Below, one piece after another: positions 33,050 to 43,403 of a stretch of 64,000 bases of DNA. This DNA comes from Cololabis saira (Eukaryota > Chordata > Actinopteri > Beloniformes > Belonidae). The stretch's first letter is position 1; each line of letters opens with the position of its first letter. A program made the translations under genes and the position numbers. Location of the stretch: assembly GCF_033807715.1 (NCBI RefSeq), contig NC_084591.1:44902368-44966367 (forward strand), written 5' to 3'. Below the pieces are notes generated by a model. The model was not told where the DNA came from and did not search any database. It saw only the letters and a list, made by a program, of their open reading frames with translations.

Positions 33050-36000
33050 AAATTAAAGCTGCAAGCAGCGATGAACGGGCCCTCGCACTCACGGCCACCG
33101 CCTCCCATAAGCATATCAGACATGACACCACCCAAGACTTCCTATGTCAAACCATTCAAAAGTTATAGCAGAAAAAAGGGACAACCAATCAGAAGAAAGG
33201 GCGGGGCTAATTCAAGCTAATGAAGGTCAAGGACTCCATACAGAGTCCCATGACACCACCCACGACTCTTTATGTCAAACCATTCAAAAGTTATGGCAGA
33301 GAAAAGTATTCTAGGGGGCGCTGTTGAGCCGTTAGGCCACGCCCATTAATGCAAAACATGAAATATCAAATTTATCGCTAGGCCTGGCTTGCATGTAAAA
33401 TTTGATGACTTTTGGAGAACTATCAAATATGGACCAATCAGATGAAGGGGGGCGCGCTTTTTGGCGTCTAGCGTCGCCACGGTAACACTTTTGAAAGAGA
33501 AAAGTAATGCGCGTAGTCGCAGGATAGAGACGCACATTTTGATGTATAACACACCTGGGTGCACGTTACGGTTCGGGCCGTATTAATTCTCGAAGGAATG
33601 GCATATTTTGCTCCAAAATTACACCATTAATTCAGAATGTAAAAAATCCCCGACTTCCTGTTCGGTTTCGGCCATGGCTCCAAGAGACTTTTCTTTAACT
33701 AGCGACATGATACAGGTGTATACCGATTTTCGTTCATGTATGTCAAACCGTATTCTGGGGCTTGAGGCGCAAAGTTTTTTCTGTCTGAACCAATCAGATG
33801 AAGGGTGGGCGCGCTTTTTGGCGTCTAGCGTCGCCACGGTAACGCTTTTGAAAGAGAAAAGTAATGCGCGTAGTCGCAGGATAGAGACGCACATTTTGAT
33901 GTATAACACACCTGGGTGCACGTTACGGTTCGGGCCGTATTAATTCTCGAAGGAATGGCATATTTTGCTCCAAAATTACACCATTAATTCAGAATGTAAA
34001 AAATCCCCGACTTCCTGTTCGGTTTCGGCCATGGCGCCAAGAGACTTTTCTTTAACTAGCGACATGATACAGGTGTATACCGATTTTCGTTCATGTATGT
34101 CAAACCGTATTCTGGGGCTTGAGGCGCAAAGTTTTTTCTGTCTGAACCAATCAGATGAAGGGTGGGCGCGCTTTTTGGCGTCTAGCGTCGCCACGGTAAC
34201 GCTTTTGAAAGAGAAAAGTAATGCGTGTTGTCGCAGGATGGAGTCGCACATTTTGATGTATAACACACCTGGGTGCACGTTACGGTTCGGGCTGAATTAA
34301 CTGCAGAAGGAATGGCATGAATTTCGCCAAAATGACACGATTAATTCAAAATGGCCGACATCCTGTTCGGTTTCGTCATGACTCCAAGAGACTTTTCTTT
34401 AAGTTGTGCCATGATACAGGTGTGTACCGATTTTCGTGCATGTACGTAAAAACCGTATTGTGGGGCTTGAGGCACAAAGTTTTCTAGGGGTCGCTGTTGA
34501 GCCATTTTGCCACGCCCATTAATGTAAACCATTAAATATCAAATTTTTCGCCAGGCCTGGTTTGCATGCAAAATTTGGTGACTTTTTGGGCACGTTTAGG
34601 GGGGCAAAAAGGCCCTCCTTTCGTCAGAAGAAAAAAGAAAGAAAGATTAAAGCTGCAAGCAGCGATGAACGGGCCCTCGCACTCACGGCCACCGCCCCCC
34701 ATAAGCATATCAGAAATGACACCACCCACAACTTCCTATGTTAAACCATTCAAAAGTTATAGCAGAAAAAAGGGACAACTAATCAGAAGAAGGGGCGGGG
34801 CTAATTCAGGCCAATGAAGGTCAAGGACTCCATACAGAATGTGATGACACCACCCACGACTCTCTATGTCAAACCATTCCAAAGTTATAGCAGAAAATCG
34901 GGACAACCAATCAGAAGAAGGGGCGGGGCTAATTAAGGCCAACAAAGCTTAAGGACTCATTACAGAGTCCCATGACACCACCCACGACTTCCTATGTCAA
35001 ACCATTAAAAAGTTATGGCAGAGAAAAGTATTCTAGGGGGCGCTGTTGAGCCATTTTGCCACGCCCATTAATGCAAACCATGAAATACCAAATGTATCGC
35101 CAGGCCTGGCTTGCATGCAAAATTTGGTGACTTTTGGAGAACTATCAAATATGGACCAATCAGATGAAGGGGGGGCACGCCTTTTGGCGTCTAGCGTCGC
35201 CACGGTAACACTTTTGAAAGAGAAAAGTAATGCGTGTAGTCGCAGGATGGAGACGCACATTTTGATGTATAACACACCTGGGTGCACGTTACGGTTCGGG
35301 CCGTATTAATTGCCGAAGGAATCGCATAAATTGCGCCAAAATTACACAATTAATTCAAAATGGCCGACTTCCTGTTCGGTTTCGGCCATGGCTCCAAGAG
35401 ACTTTTCTTTAAGTTGTGCCATGATACAGGTGTGTAGCGATTTTCGTGCATGTACGTCAAACCGTATTGTGGGGCTTGAGGCACAAAGTTTTCCGGGGGG
35501 CGCTGTTGAGCCATTTTGCCACGCCCATTAATCCAAACCATGAAATATCAAATTTATCACCAGGCCTGGCTTGCATGCCAAATTTGGTGCCTTTTGGGGA
35601 ACTATCAAATATGGACCAATCAGATGAAGGGGGGTGCGCTTGTTGGCGTCTAGCGTCGCCACGGTAACACTTTTGAAAGAGAAAAGTAATGCGTGTAGTC
35701 GCAGGATTGAGACGCACATTTTGATGTATAACATATCTGGGTTCACGATACGGTTCGGGCCGTATTAATTCTCGAAGGAATGGCATATATTGCTCCAAAA
35801 TTACGCGATTAATTCAGAATGTTCAAAATGGCCGACTTCCTGTTCGGTTTCGGCCATGGCGCCAAGAGACTTTTCTTTAAGTAGTGACATGATACAGGTG
35901 TGTACCGATTTTCGTTCATGTACGTTAAACCATATTATGGGGCTTGAGGCGCAAAGTTTTTTCTGTCTGAACCAATCAGATGAAGGGCGGGCACGCTTTT

Positions 36001-36585
36001 TGGCGTCTAGCGTCGCCACGGTAACGCTTTTGAAAGAGAAAAGTAATGCGTGGTGTCGGAGGATGGAGACGCACATTTTGATGTATAACACACTTGGGGG
36101 CACGTTACGGTTCGGGCCGTATTAACTGCCGAAGGAATGGCATAAATTTTGCCTAAATGACATGATTAATTCAAAATGGCCGACATCCTGTTCGGTTTCG
36201 GGCATGACCCCAAGAGACTTTTCTTTAAGTTGCCCCATGATACAGTTGTGTACCGATTTTCGTGAATCTACGTCTAACCGTATCGTGGGGCTTGAGGCAC
36301 AAAGTTTTCAAGGGGGCGCTGTTGAGCCATTTTGCCACGCCCATGAATGCAAACCATTAAATATCAAATTTTTCGCCAGGCCTGACTTGGGTGCAAAATT
36401 TGGTGACTTTTTGGGCACGTTTAGGGGGGCAAAAAGGCCCTCCTTTCGTCAGAAAAATAATAATAACGCGAAGAATTCCTACAGATACAATAGGGCCTTC
36501 GCACTGAAGGTGCTCGGGCCCTAAAAAAAAATTCCTACAGATACAATAGGGCCTTCGCACTGAAGGTGCTCGGGCCCTAATAAAG
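33050..36585 (+). repeat. Array of a 'gcaagcagcgatgaacggg' interspersed repeat with 357-bp tandem duplication
   Basis: Units start ttaaagctgcaagcagcgat (about 33053 and again 34646) and end ccttcgcactgaaggtgctc plus gggccctaa (36490-36525, repeated at 36547-36582). Internal blocks recur many times: accaatcagatgaaggg (33435, 33790, 34147, 35156, 35616, 35972), tctagcgtcgccacggtaac, and cgacttcctgttcggtttcg. Two consecutive copies (33608-33943 and 33965-34300) are offset by 357 bp and nearly identical. Short ORFs recur in all copies but drift in length, so I treat them as non-coding. Confidence 0.8.
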
Positions 36586-36599
36586 TTTTCCTTGAACTT

Positions 36600-37356
36600 C
36601 ATGTAGGTGAATGTCAGCCAACATCAGACCAGCTCATATCATATCTGGTGAAATAAAAAAAAAAGGTGAAACAAACGATAAGCAGAAAAGTTTTGAGCGA
36701 ATACTTCGAGGGAGTCGAGGGAGGATGAGAGGTCTGCTCAGCTGGAGCCAGGAGAGGAGGATGCTTAGCTCGTTTCTGAAATAAACCTGCTGAAGAATGT
36801 GTTCAGATCATTGTAAATGATAAAAATCAATAAAAAAAAATCAAATAAAAATCAGGATTAAAGGTTTTCAGGTAAAACAGCTCATCTCAAGTGTGGGCAG
36901 GCAAAAATGTGCAGCTCAAACTCAAACATGCACTTTGATTAACAGTGAATGTTTGTGATATACATAAAAATAAGAACATTTGCAAACACCTCTTGGCTTT
37001 CAAGTACAGTTAACACATACCACTGCCGTAGTACAACAATTTGAGCTTGATCTACAACTTCAGTTGACATTTGTCCTGTTTCACACAGAGGTGTCGCTGC
37101 TACAGTTGTGGATCTATGTCTCCCTCTTGTGGACTATTTGGGTATTACAAGTGAGTTTCAATGGGACACTGCACTGACGTCCATAGATCAAATATATTGT
37201 CATGGAGGCATGTTTCAATGGATCATGAACAGTGATGTGCATTACAGAATACTATGTTCTCTCTTGTTATTTTTTCAGTGCAAAAGTCAAAAGAGAAGTG
37301 AAACAGAGAAAGGTATAGAAAGAAAGAGTTTCAATTATATATGTTTTTTAAAATGA
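36600..37356. other. Spacer downstream of IGHD
   Basis: No gene seen between the repeat array and the putative IGHD polyadenylation signal. Confidence 0.5.
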
Positions 37357-37362
37357 TTTATT
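37357..37362 (-). terminator. Putative IGHD membrane-form polyadenylation signal AATAAA
   Basis: Minus-strand AATAAA about 200 bp downstream of the delta TM2 stop codon; the first such hexamer after the stop in the right place for a short 3' UTR. Confidence 0.5.
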
Positions 37363-37560
37363 AAACACTAATTTTCATGATTTTCACACCAAATTCATGT
37401 GAATCATGGACATAAATGTATACAGCATAAACAGTTCAATGCAATATCAGAAATAAAAAAAGGAGCAGAATTATTTAGGAACGCTTTGAAATAAGTCAGT
37501 CCATCTGCAGCAAGAAATCCTAAGATGTCCAGGTAGAGTGGATCTGTCCTGTGATCATCA

Positions 37561-37569
37561 TCATTTGGT
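37561..37569 (-). CDS. ighd: IGHD membrane exon TM2
   Basis: After a CCCTTTCAG acceptor (ending at 37570) the exon supplies only two residues and a stop (ACC AAA TGA: Thr-Lys-stop), in phase 0 with TM1. Short cytoplasmic tails ending with a lysine are usual for membrane IgM/IgD, which signal through CD79. The 3' UTR continues to lower coordinates. Confidence 0.7.
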   Translation of the reverse strand, partial: TK

Positions 37570-37730
37570 CTGAAAGGGAAAATAAAGGGGAATGTGCCTG
37601 ATCACTGTTGCGCAAAACATATATTTGACTCCAAATAAATAATAAAACATTTAGAACGACATAGATATTGGACAGAGCAGGTGTTACAACCACACTGGAC
37701 AATATGAGAATTATCAGTGCTGAAACTTAC

Positions 37731-37879
37731 CTTTATGACCATGATGACGACAGAAAAGATGATGGTGGTGAAGAACAAGAGGAGGAAAGTAAAAGCCATG
37801 TACCAAATGTGCATCACTGTGTCTTGGCTCACATCTACATGCATGATGTCATCAAAGAAATTACAATGCTCCAGCGTGT
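37731..37879 (-). CDS. ighd: IGHD membrane exon TM1
   Basis: 149-bp exon; acceptor TTTCACAG, donor GTAAGT. Encodes an acidic extracellular linker (DTLEHCNFFDDIMHVDVSQD) followed by a hydrophobic membrane helix (MAFTFLLLFFTTIIFSVVIM) and VIK. It anchors the delta chain in the B-cell membrane. Phase 1 in, phase 0 out, fitting C-delta7 and TM2. Confidence 0.92.
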
Positions 37880-37996
37880 CTGTGAAAGAGGACAAATTAA
37901 ACCTGTTATTTGAGAGAAAAGAAAATCAAACTGGCTCATTCTGGTAAAATATTCATTCTTTAAAGTGTAAGAAAGAAAAATGAGGATGAAAAGTAC

Positions 37997-38284
37997 CTGG
38001 ATTAGAAAAATGGAGGGACTGGGTGGTGTTTCCATGTGTCACCCTGCAGGTGAGGAGCACCCTGGGTAGAGAGTCAACCTGGGACAGATGAAGGCGGCTT
38101 TGGATGCTGAACTTTCCATCCGGGCCTCTGTGGGGCTCGCTAACGTTGTAGCTCCACAGCTGTGCGGTTTCATCACGAAACCAGGTGATATTAATGGATG
38201 CAGGGCTGAAGCCAGAGACCAGACACACAAGTTCATCAGAACCCCGAAGCAAGATGGCTGAAGGTTTGCTGTGGATCACTGAGG
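37997..38284 (-). CDS. ighd: IGHD constant exon C-delta7
   Basis: 288-bp Ig C1-type domain exon. Starts ASVIHSKPSAILL after a CTCCAG acceptor, with the domain cysteines in ELVCLVSGFSPASINITW and LLTCRVTHGN and the core tryptophan in ITWFRD. The donor GTACTT after SNPG leads to TM1. An N-glycosylation sequon NIT is present and another (NTT) lies near the end. Confidence 0.93.
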
Positions 38285-38375
38285 CTGGAGAAACAGTCAA
38301 GGAAAGATGACATTATTAACAAAAGGCAATGGAGCAATAACTAATATGAACAGTGAACATTTACTGTGACCTCAC

Positions 38376-38693
38376 CAAACACAGGATTTATACTGGTTTT
38401 AACTGGCGTGTCAGATGATTCATGTCTGACAACACAAGTATAAGTTGAGTTTTTGTCCTCAGTTTGGGATACGTTTAGTCTGCTGCTCATTGAGTAAGAT
38501 CTTCTCCCTGGGTCTTTCCATGGATCGCTGTTCATGTAACGAGAGGATGGGAGTCTGTGAGCATTTTCCTCCCAATCTACGATGATGTTGGAGGGGAAAA
38601 ATCCAGAAACTAAGCAAGCCAGCATGAGGGTGTCAGACGTAGACAGTTCAGCAACAGTTGGTTGCACAATCCTCACAGTTGGAGGAGACATGT
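38376..38693 (-). CDS. ighd: IGHD constant exon C-delta6
   Basis: 318-bp Ig domain exon. Starts [17 protein letters not shown]; cysteines in [19 protein letters not shown] and [11 protein letters not shown]; donor GTGAGG after NPVFG. Phase 1 at both ends, so it is splice-compatible with every other delta domain exon. Confidence 0.94.
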
Positions 38694-38776
38694 CTTGAAA
38701 AATACCAGAAGAAGAAAACAGTAAATAAGGGTTCAAATGTGATTGATTTCTCTGTTGGAGTCATAACAGAAAAGAA

Positions 38777-39110
38777 TTACGGAGTATTAGGGCCATGCAG
38801 GAGAAAAAATATTTGAGAGAGAATTTTTTTATTGTCCAGTTCGAGAAAAAAGTAGAAAATGTTGAGATTAATGTTGAAATACAATTTCAAGAATAAAATT
38901 GAAATTTCGTGAATTAAGTTGAAATTTCGACTTTTTTCTCGACATTTCGACTTTTTTCTCAAAATTGTACTTCAACATTAATCTCAACATTTCGACTTTT
39001 TTTTTCGACATTTCGACTTTTTTCTCGATGTGCATAATGAAAAAAAAAATCTTCCTCCTCTAAAATATTATTTTTATTTTTCTCCTGCCTGGCCCTAATA
39101 CCTATAGAAG
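38777..39110. mobile_element. GGAGTATTAGGGCC-type MITE in the C-delta5/6 intron
   Basis: Inverted ends tattagggccatgcaggag (38785) and ctcctgcctggccctaata (to 39100). The interior is built of tttcgactttttt and its inverse, so the single strand can fold on itself. Same family as 52311-52675 and 57680-57935. Confidence 0.75.
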
Positions 39111-39145
39111 AATATTGTTGTTACCATGGATAATTTTTCTGATAC

Positions 39146-39475
39146 CTGCACTTTTGCTGATGTGCTCCTCGTAGCCCTGGTTGGAACATCGGTGTTTCCC
39201 CTCACAAGACACTGGTTTATTCGCGAGCCAATCCTTCGCTGAGACTTGGAGGAAGCTGCGCAAAGTCTCAGTCCCATTTCTGTGAGCCACAGGTTGCTCC
39301 GTATGGACATTGGGGGATGCATATTTGTCATCACCGACTTTCCAGGTGACAGAGAAATGACTGAGACGAGGACCAACCAGAAGACAGGTAACGTTCACCG
39401 GTCCCTTGTTGTGAAGCTGCTCCAGTGGTGGAGCCTGAACATAAACACCAACCACCTGAGACCATGCTGGAGTCA
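39146..39475 (-). CDS. ighd: IGHD constant exon C-delta5
   Basis: 330-bp Ig domain exon. Starts [20 protein letters not shown]; cysteine in [19 protein letters not shown], partner in [11 protein letters not shown]; donor GTATCA after SKSA. The canonical pair is present, with an extra cysteine in the last strand (KHRC). Confidence 0.93.
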
Positions 39476-39740
39476 CTGAAACAAGAGAATCTGGTTACAC
39501 GCTTAAAACTACAAACCTGTCAACTCACAATTAAGAGAAAAGTCACAAACAAGTCTCAAACAACTGTAACAGATTATTTAAAAGAGCATGACTTATTTAT
39601 CTTTTGATAAATATATAACCACTAAATAAAGACTTTTATTCCCCAGGAGGACACAAAAACACCTCCACATCTTTACTTGGTAAAACCTTAAAATTATTAT
39701 CAGATATGACTTGAATGTGTTTATCTTGTTAAAGTGTTAC

Positions 39741-40025
39741 CTGAGCAGAAGCTGATGTTCCTTCTGACCTGTTTATTCAGAGAACTGTCAGACACCTCAC
39801 ATGTGAAGTCCTTCCCTGTTTCCCACTCTTTCTGAGGAACCTTCACTTCACTGGTAACAGTCACACGTCCATTTGTATCCATGGAGGTCTTGTTAGTAGA
39901 TGAAGATATCGGCTTTAACTCAGTAAACCATTTAATTTGAGGATTGAAGCCCCATCCTGAACACAAGAGTTTCTGTTGTTGTGACTCTTCACTAGGAGCC
40001 AGAAGAAGTTCCACTGATGGTTCCA
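39741..40025 (-). CDS. ighd: IGHD constant exon C-delta4
   Basis: 285-bp Ig domain exon. Starts VEPSVELLLAPSEESQQQ; cysteine in KLLCSGWGFNPQIKWF, partner in FTCEVSDSSLN. It ends with a further cysteine (NISFCS) before donor GTAACA, which could form an inter-chain bond. Confidence 0.93.
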
Positions 40026-40125
40026 CTAAATATAAGGTTAAAAAAAGGAAAAACATGAATGATTCGTTTTGGGAATTATTCATTATCAATCATCTGTTAC
40101 TGACAATAATGAAAAACAATCTCAC

Positions 40126-40440
40126 CAAAAATGTTGTTGATGGAGTTAGACTCAAAAGGTTTGCTGGAGAAACCTTGGTTGACTTTGCAGGTGAAACTCG
40201 TGTCCCTGGTCCAGTTTTGTGGAGGAACAGAGAACCGTCTACTGACTGAATGGAGGTCTGAGGCTTCAGGGAGATCAACATAATGCTTGTCAGGAAAATC
40301 AGCTCCTTTGGCCTGAAATGTGACGTAGAGGTCGTGTGAGGAGAGCTGTCTGATGTCACACTGGAGCACAGCAACGTCTCCCTTCAGCAGGTCTGGGAGA
40401 GATCTCCTGATCTCCACCAGTGGAGCTGCACCTGCAGGAC
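40126..40440 (-). CDS. ighd: IGHD constant exon C-delta3
   Basis: 315-bp Ig domain exon. Starts GPAGAAPLVEIRRSLPDLL after a GTCCAG acceptor; cysteine in AVLQCDIRQLSSHDLYVTF, partner in TSFTCKVNQGF; donor GTGAGA after NIFG. The usual domain-core tryptophan is replaced by YVTF, a mild departure. A later Trp (NWTRD) carries an N-linked sequon. Confidence 0.92.
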
Positions 40441-40599
40441 CTGGACGATGACAGCACGATGGAAAACTGACATTTTCATGTACAAACAGTGTTATTTAAA
40501 AGTTTAGGCTTCCATTCACACATGTGTTCTTTCCAGATTTATTAAAGTGATCCAAACTGAAAAATATACACATAATAAAAGAATTTCTGGACTACAACG

Positions 40600-41478
40600 A
40601 AGTGATAGGGTCAAAAAAAAATTGGAAATTACGAGAATAAAGCTGTAATATTATGAGAACAAAGTCGTAATATTATGAGAATAAAGTCGTAATATTACGA
40701 GAATAAAGTCGGAACATTACGAGAATAAAGTGGTAATTCATGAGAACTCTAACAGGAAGAGCTTCTTCTTCCTGTGTTAAAATGAGGAATATTGCGCATC
40801 TTGTGAAGTTATATTTTGGTATTGGTTTCACAAATAAGGAAATACTTAATCTTTTGGCACATCAGCATCAAATTATTATCAGTATAAGGACTTTAAAACG
40901 GTTGTGCAAACGACTGCGTCTATTTCGAAGAAGGAACCACACAGACTTGGAAGAAATTGCGTCTTTTGTAGAAGAGGAAAATCTTTATGATCATCCTCAT
41001 TGTTTCCTGAGAAACAACAAAACCTCTTTGAATGATGCAGATGGAACCACCGCTAGCCTTGCAGTCACCACTACTATACTATACTATACTAAACTATACT
41101 ATACTATACTATACTATACTATACTATACTATACTATACTATACTATACTATACTATACCAGACAGCTCCTCTTCCACAAAAGACCTATGTGTTCTTCCT
41201 GTTAGAGTTCTCATAAATTATGACTTTATTCTCATAAATTACGACTTTATTCTCATAAATTACGACTTTATTCTCATAAATTACGACTTTATTCTCGTAA
41301 TATTACGACTTTATTCTTATAATATTACGACTTTATTCTTGTAATATTACGACTTTATTCTTGCAACATTATGACTTTATTCTCGTAATTTTACGACGTT
41401 ATTCTCATATTATTATGACTTTATGCTCGTCATTACCTTTTTTTTTGTCTTAATTTTTGCCCTAATACTCCGTCTTAC
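40600..41478 (+). mobile_element. DNA transposon remnant with HTH N-terminus and (TTACGAGAATAAAGTCG)n inverted ends
   Basis: Inverted arms built from repeated acgagaataaagtcgtaat (40628-40740) and its inverse (41220-41440); gagaactctaacaggaag at 40742 recurs inverted at about 41197-41215. Between them a plus-strand frame from 40782 reads MRNIAHLVKLYFGIGFTNKE then ISIRTLKRLCKRLRLFRRRN. This helix-turn-helix N-terminus resembles integrase-like (IS3EU/Ginger-type) fish transposases. It then runs into a (CTATA)n microsatellite (41075-41160), and no catalytic region remains. Sits in the C-delta2/3 intron, opposite to Ig transcription. Confidence 0.6.
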
Positions 41479-41517
41479 TGGACCAATATGATAGTTTGCA
41501 AACGTTGAACTTCTTAC

Positions 41518-41808
41518 CTAAAACCTTTACCGTCTTTTCAACAGTGAAGCAGGGATGTTGAGCTTTACAAGTTAGCAGCTTCAGGTTTTTCCAGGTCGTC
41601 GACGGGACCTTCAGTTCACTGATTAAAACAGATGTGTTTGTGACTCGCTTCACTTGGTGGTTGGATGGAGGTTTCTCATCCATCAGCCAGCTCAGGTCGG
41701 CATCAAACACACTGCTGATGGAACATTTAGCATTCACATCAGTATTTGTCATGACTGTCTTGAAGCTGGGAACCTCCACATGGATGGAAGGACGGACACT
41801 TCCATGGA
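41518..41808 (-). CDS. ighd: IGHD constant exon C-delta2
   Basis: 291-bp Ig domain exon. Starts IHGSVRPSIHVEVPSFKT after a CCTGCAG acceptor; cysteine in VNAKCSISSVFDADLSWL, partner in KLLTCKAQHPCF; donor GTAAGA after VKVLG. In several teleosts the delta2-3-4 block is duplicated; here only one copy of each is present. Confidence 0.93.
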
Positions 41809-41929
41809 CTGCAGGAAACAGGGATCAGTCCTCACATATTCATCCAAGTTTTAGGGAGTTTAGGGAATGCACATGACGTCACAGATGCGACTTCACAGCG
41901 GGCTACGCCCACTGAGTGGCAGAAAGACT

Positions 41930-42085
41930 GAGTGTCAGAAAGACTGAGTGTCAGAAAGACTGAGTGGCAGAAAGACTGAGTGGCAGAAAGACTGAGTGTC
42001 AGAAAGACTGAGTGGCAGAAAGACTGAGTGGCAGAAAGACTGAGTGTCAGAAAGACTGAGTGTCAGAAAGACTGAGTGGCAGTGT
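41930..42085. repeat. 16-bp minisatellite in the C-delta1/2 intron
   Basis: About ten copies of gagtgtcagaaagact / gagtggcagaaagact, with a T/G alternation at one position. No coding sense in either strand. Confidence 0.93.
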
Positions 42086-42120
42086 AATCTTTCAGTTTGA
42101 GCAACTGGAAAACATCTAAA

Positions 42121-42298
42121 ATGGGAAAGAGCTGTTGTGAGTTTGACTGTACTCATAGATTTAGCAAGAAATCAGAGTTATCGTTTTACAGACTGCTGAA
42201 AAATAAGCTTAAGAGAGACAAATGGATTGCTGCAATTCACAGAAACAACTGGATTCCAGGCACCGAAACGTGGATTTGTGGTTCCCATTTTGTATCAG
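42121..42298 (+). pseudogene. THAP zinc-finger first exon (transposon-derived), antisense inside IGHD intron
   Basis: Reads MGKSCCEFDCTHRFSKK ... FYRLL ... DKWIAAIHRNNWIPG ... WICGSHFVSG, a full THAP domain (C-x4-C ... W ... C-x2-H pattern, with an 'F' in HFVSG) ending at a GT donor in phase 1. Unlike the 19.6-20.0 kb THAP exon it is undamaged. No downstream catalytic exon is visible in the intron, so it is an isolated first exon. It lies on the plus strand, opposite to IGHD. Confidence 0.7.
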
Positions 42299-42324
42299 GT
42301 AATGTTGGATTTTTGGGTAGCTAA

Positions 42325-42569
42325 TGTTAAACCAGGGGTCCAAAGTCCAAAGTCGGTCCTCATGGGCCGATGTCCTGCAGGTTTTAGATGTTTCCCTGCT
42401 TCAGCACACCGTGATACAAGGAGCTGTGTCACCAACAGAGCTGTCCAGACCTTGATGACAAGCTGATGACGACCGTTAATTTGAATCAGGTGTGTTGAAG
42501 CAAGGAGACATCTAAAACTTGCAGGACACCGGCCCTCGAGGACCCACTTTGGACACCCCTGCGTTAAAC
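42325..42569. mobile_element. hAT-type MITE (CAGGGG termini) with imperfect 8-bp TSD
   Basis: Element 42333-42561 (229 bp), same family as 19652-19875: caggggtcc... and ...ggacacccctg ends; internal tcagcacaccgtgata and cttgcaggacaccggccctc. Flanks TGTTAAAC and CGTTAAAC match at 7 of 8 bases. It lies 35 bp past the THAP exon donor. Confidence 0.82.
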
Positions 42570-42869
42570 GGTCAAATCATAGTTCGGTGTCCTCATCACT
42601 TTGATTTCTATAACAAATCCTGACTTGAAGTAGGACCAAGCGTCAAGACTTTTGTATGCCTTCAAGCTTTTCTTCGTGTATTTCCCCGGCGTAGAAATAA
42701 AGTACATATAAATATCAGGAAACTGGATACGTGGCCAAATATTAATGTCCATGGACCACTGGTTCTTCAGGTAACTGTACGGGTCACTGTCAAGTCCAAC
42801 TGCCTTAAATTTAAGCCGATAATCGGCTGTTATCCCGTCTTCCCCACTAGTTGCAGCCATTTTTGCCAC
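42564..42869 (-). pseudogene. Transposon-encoded ORF fragment of uncertain family
   Basis: A 101-codon ORF (MAKMAATSGEDGITADYRLK ... YLKNQWSMDINIWPRIQF ... SLKAYKSLDAWSYFKSGFV). The last stretch resembles N-terminal regions of THAP/YqaJ-type transposon-associated proteins common in fish, from memory only. It converges on the THAP exon at 42121. Flanks near 41870 (aatgcacatgacgtcaca) and 42905-42925 (tgtgacgtcaatgcat) look like inverted ends of one element containing both. Confidence 0.45.
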
Positions 42870-42990
42870 TCAGTGCCAGGAAGGGGGCTGGTCCAGCGGG
42901 AATGTGACGTCAATGCATACCCTCTATACAATCAGTACAAAATCTGTCATTAAAAAACAACTTGTTGTGGACATTACGTCCATAACTTAC

Positions 42991-43314
42991 TCTGACAAAT
43001 GCTTGTTGTCTTTGTATATTCAGTGTCTTTGTGAATGGACTTGCAGGTAAAGTTTGAGCCTTTAGCCCACTCTGACATGTCCGGCTCCATCTCGGTGGTC
43101 AGACTGTAGGTTTTCTCTTCTCCTTCCACACAACTCTGCACATTCCTTTCCTTGGGTTTAATGTGTGACAGACGCCGGTCGTTCTGTTGCCACTCCACAC
43201 TCAGTTCTTTAGGAAAATAGCCGCTTAGGGTGCAGATGAGCCTGACCTGCGAGACCCCGAATTCACCTTCCCAGACGAGATACAAGGTGATGTTTGGAGC
43301 CACGACCCGCAGCT
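42991..43314 (-). CDS. ighd: IGHD constant exon C-delta1
   Basis: 324-bp Ig domain exon, first of the delta chain. Starts (K)LRVVAPNITLYLVWEGEF after a GTCACAG acceptor; cysteine in VRLICTLSGYFPKELSVEW, partner in NFTCKSIHKD; an extra cysteine in NVQSCVEGEE. Donor GTAAGT in phase 1. In teleosts C-mu1 is spliced onto C-delta1 to make a chimeric delta chain. The C-mu1 donor phase (1) and this acceptor are compatible with that. No separate J or VH lies between mu and delta, so co-transcription with mu is required. Confidence 0.94.
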
Positions 43315-43403
43315 CTGTGACAGAAAAGAGATGACAGGTCTTTTTACATGTTTCCTGCTGAATGTTAGCTTTGACTGTTTGAAAAACACAACCTGATTTG
43401 ATT

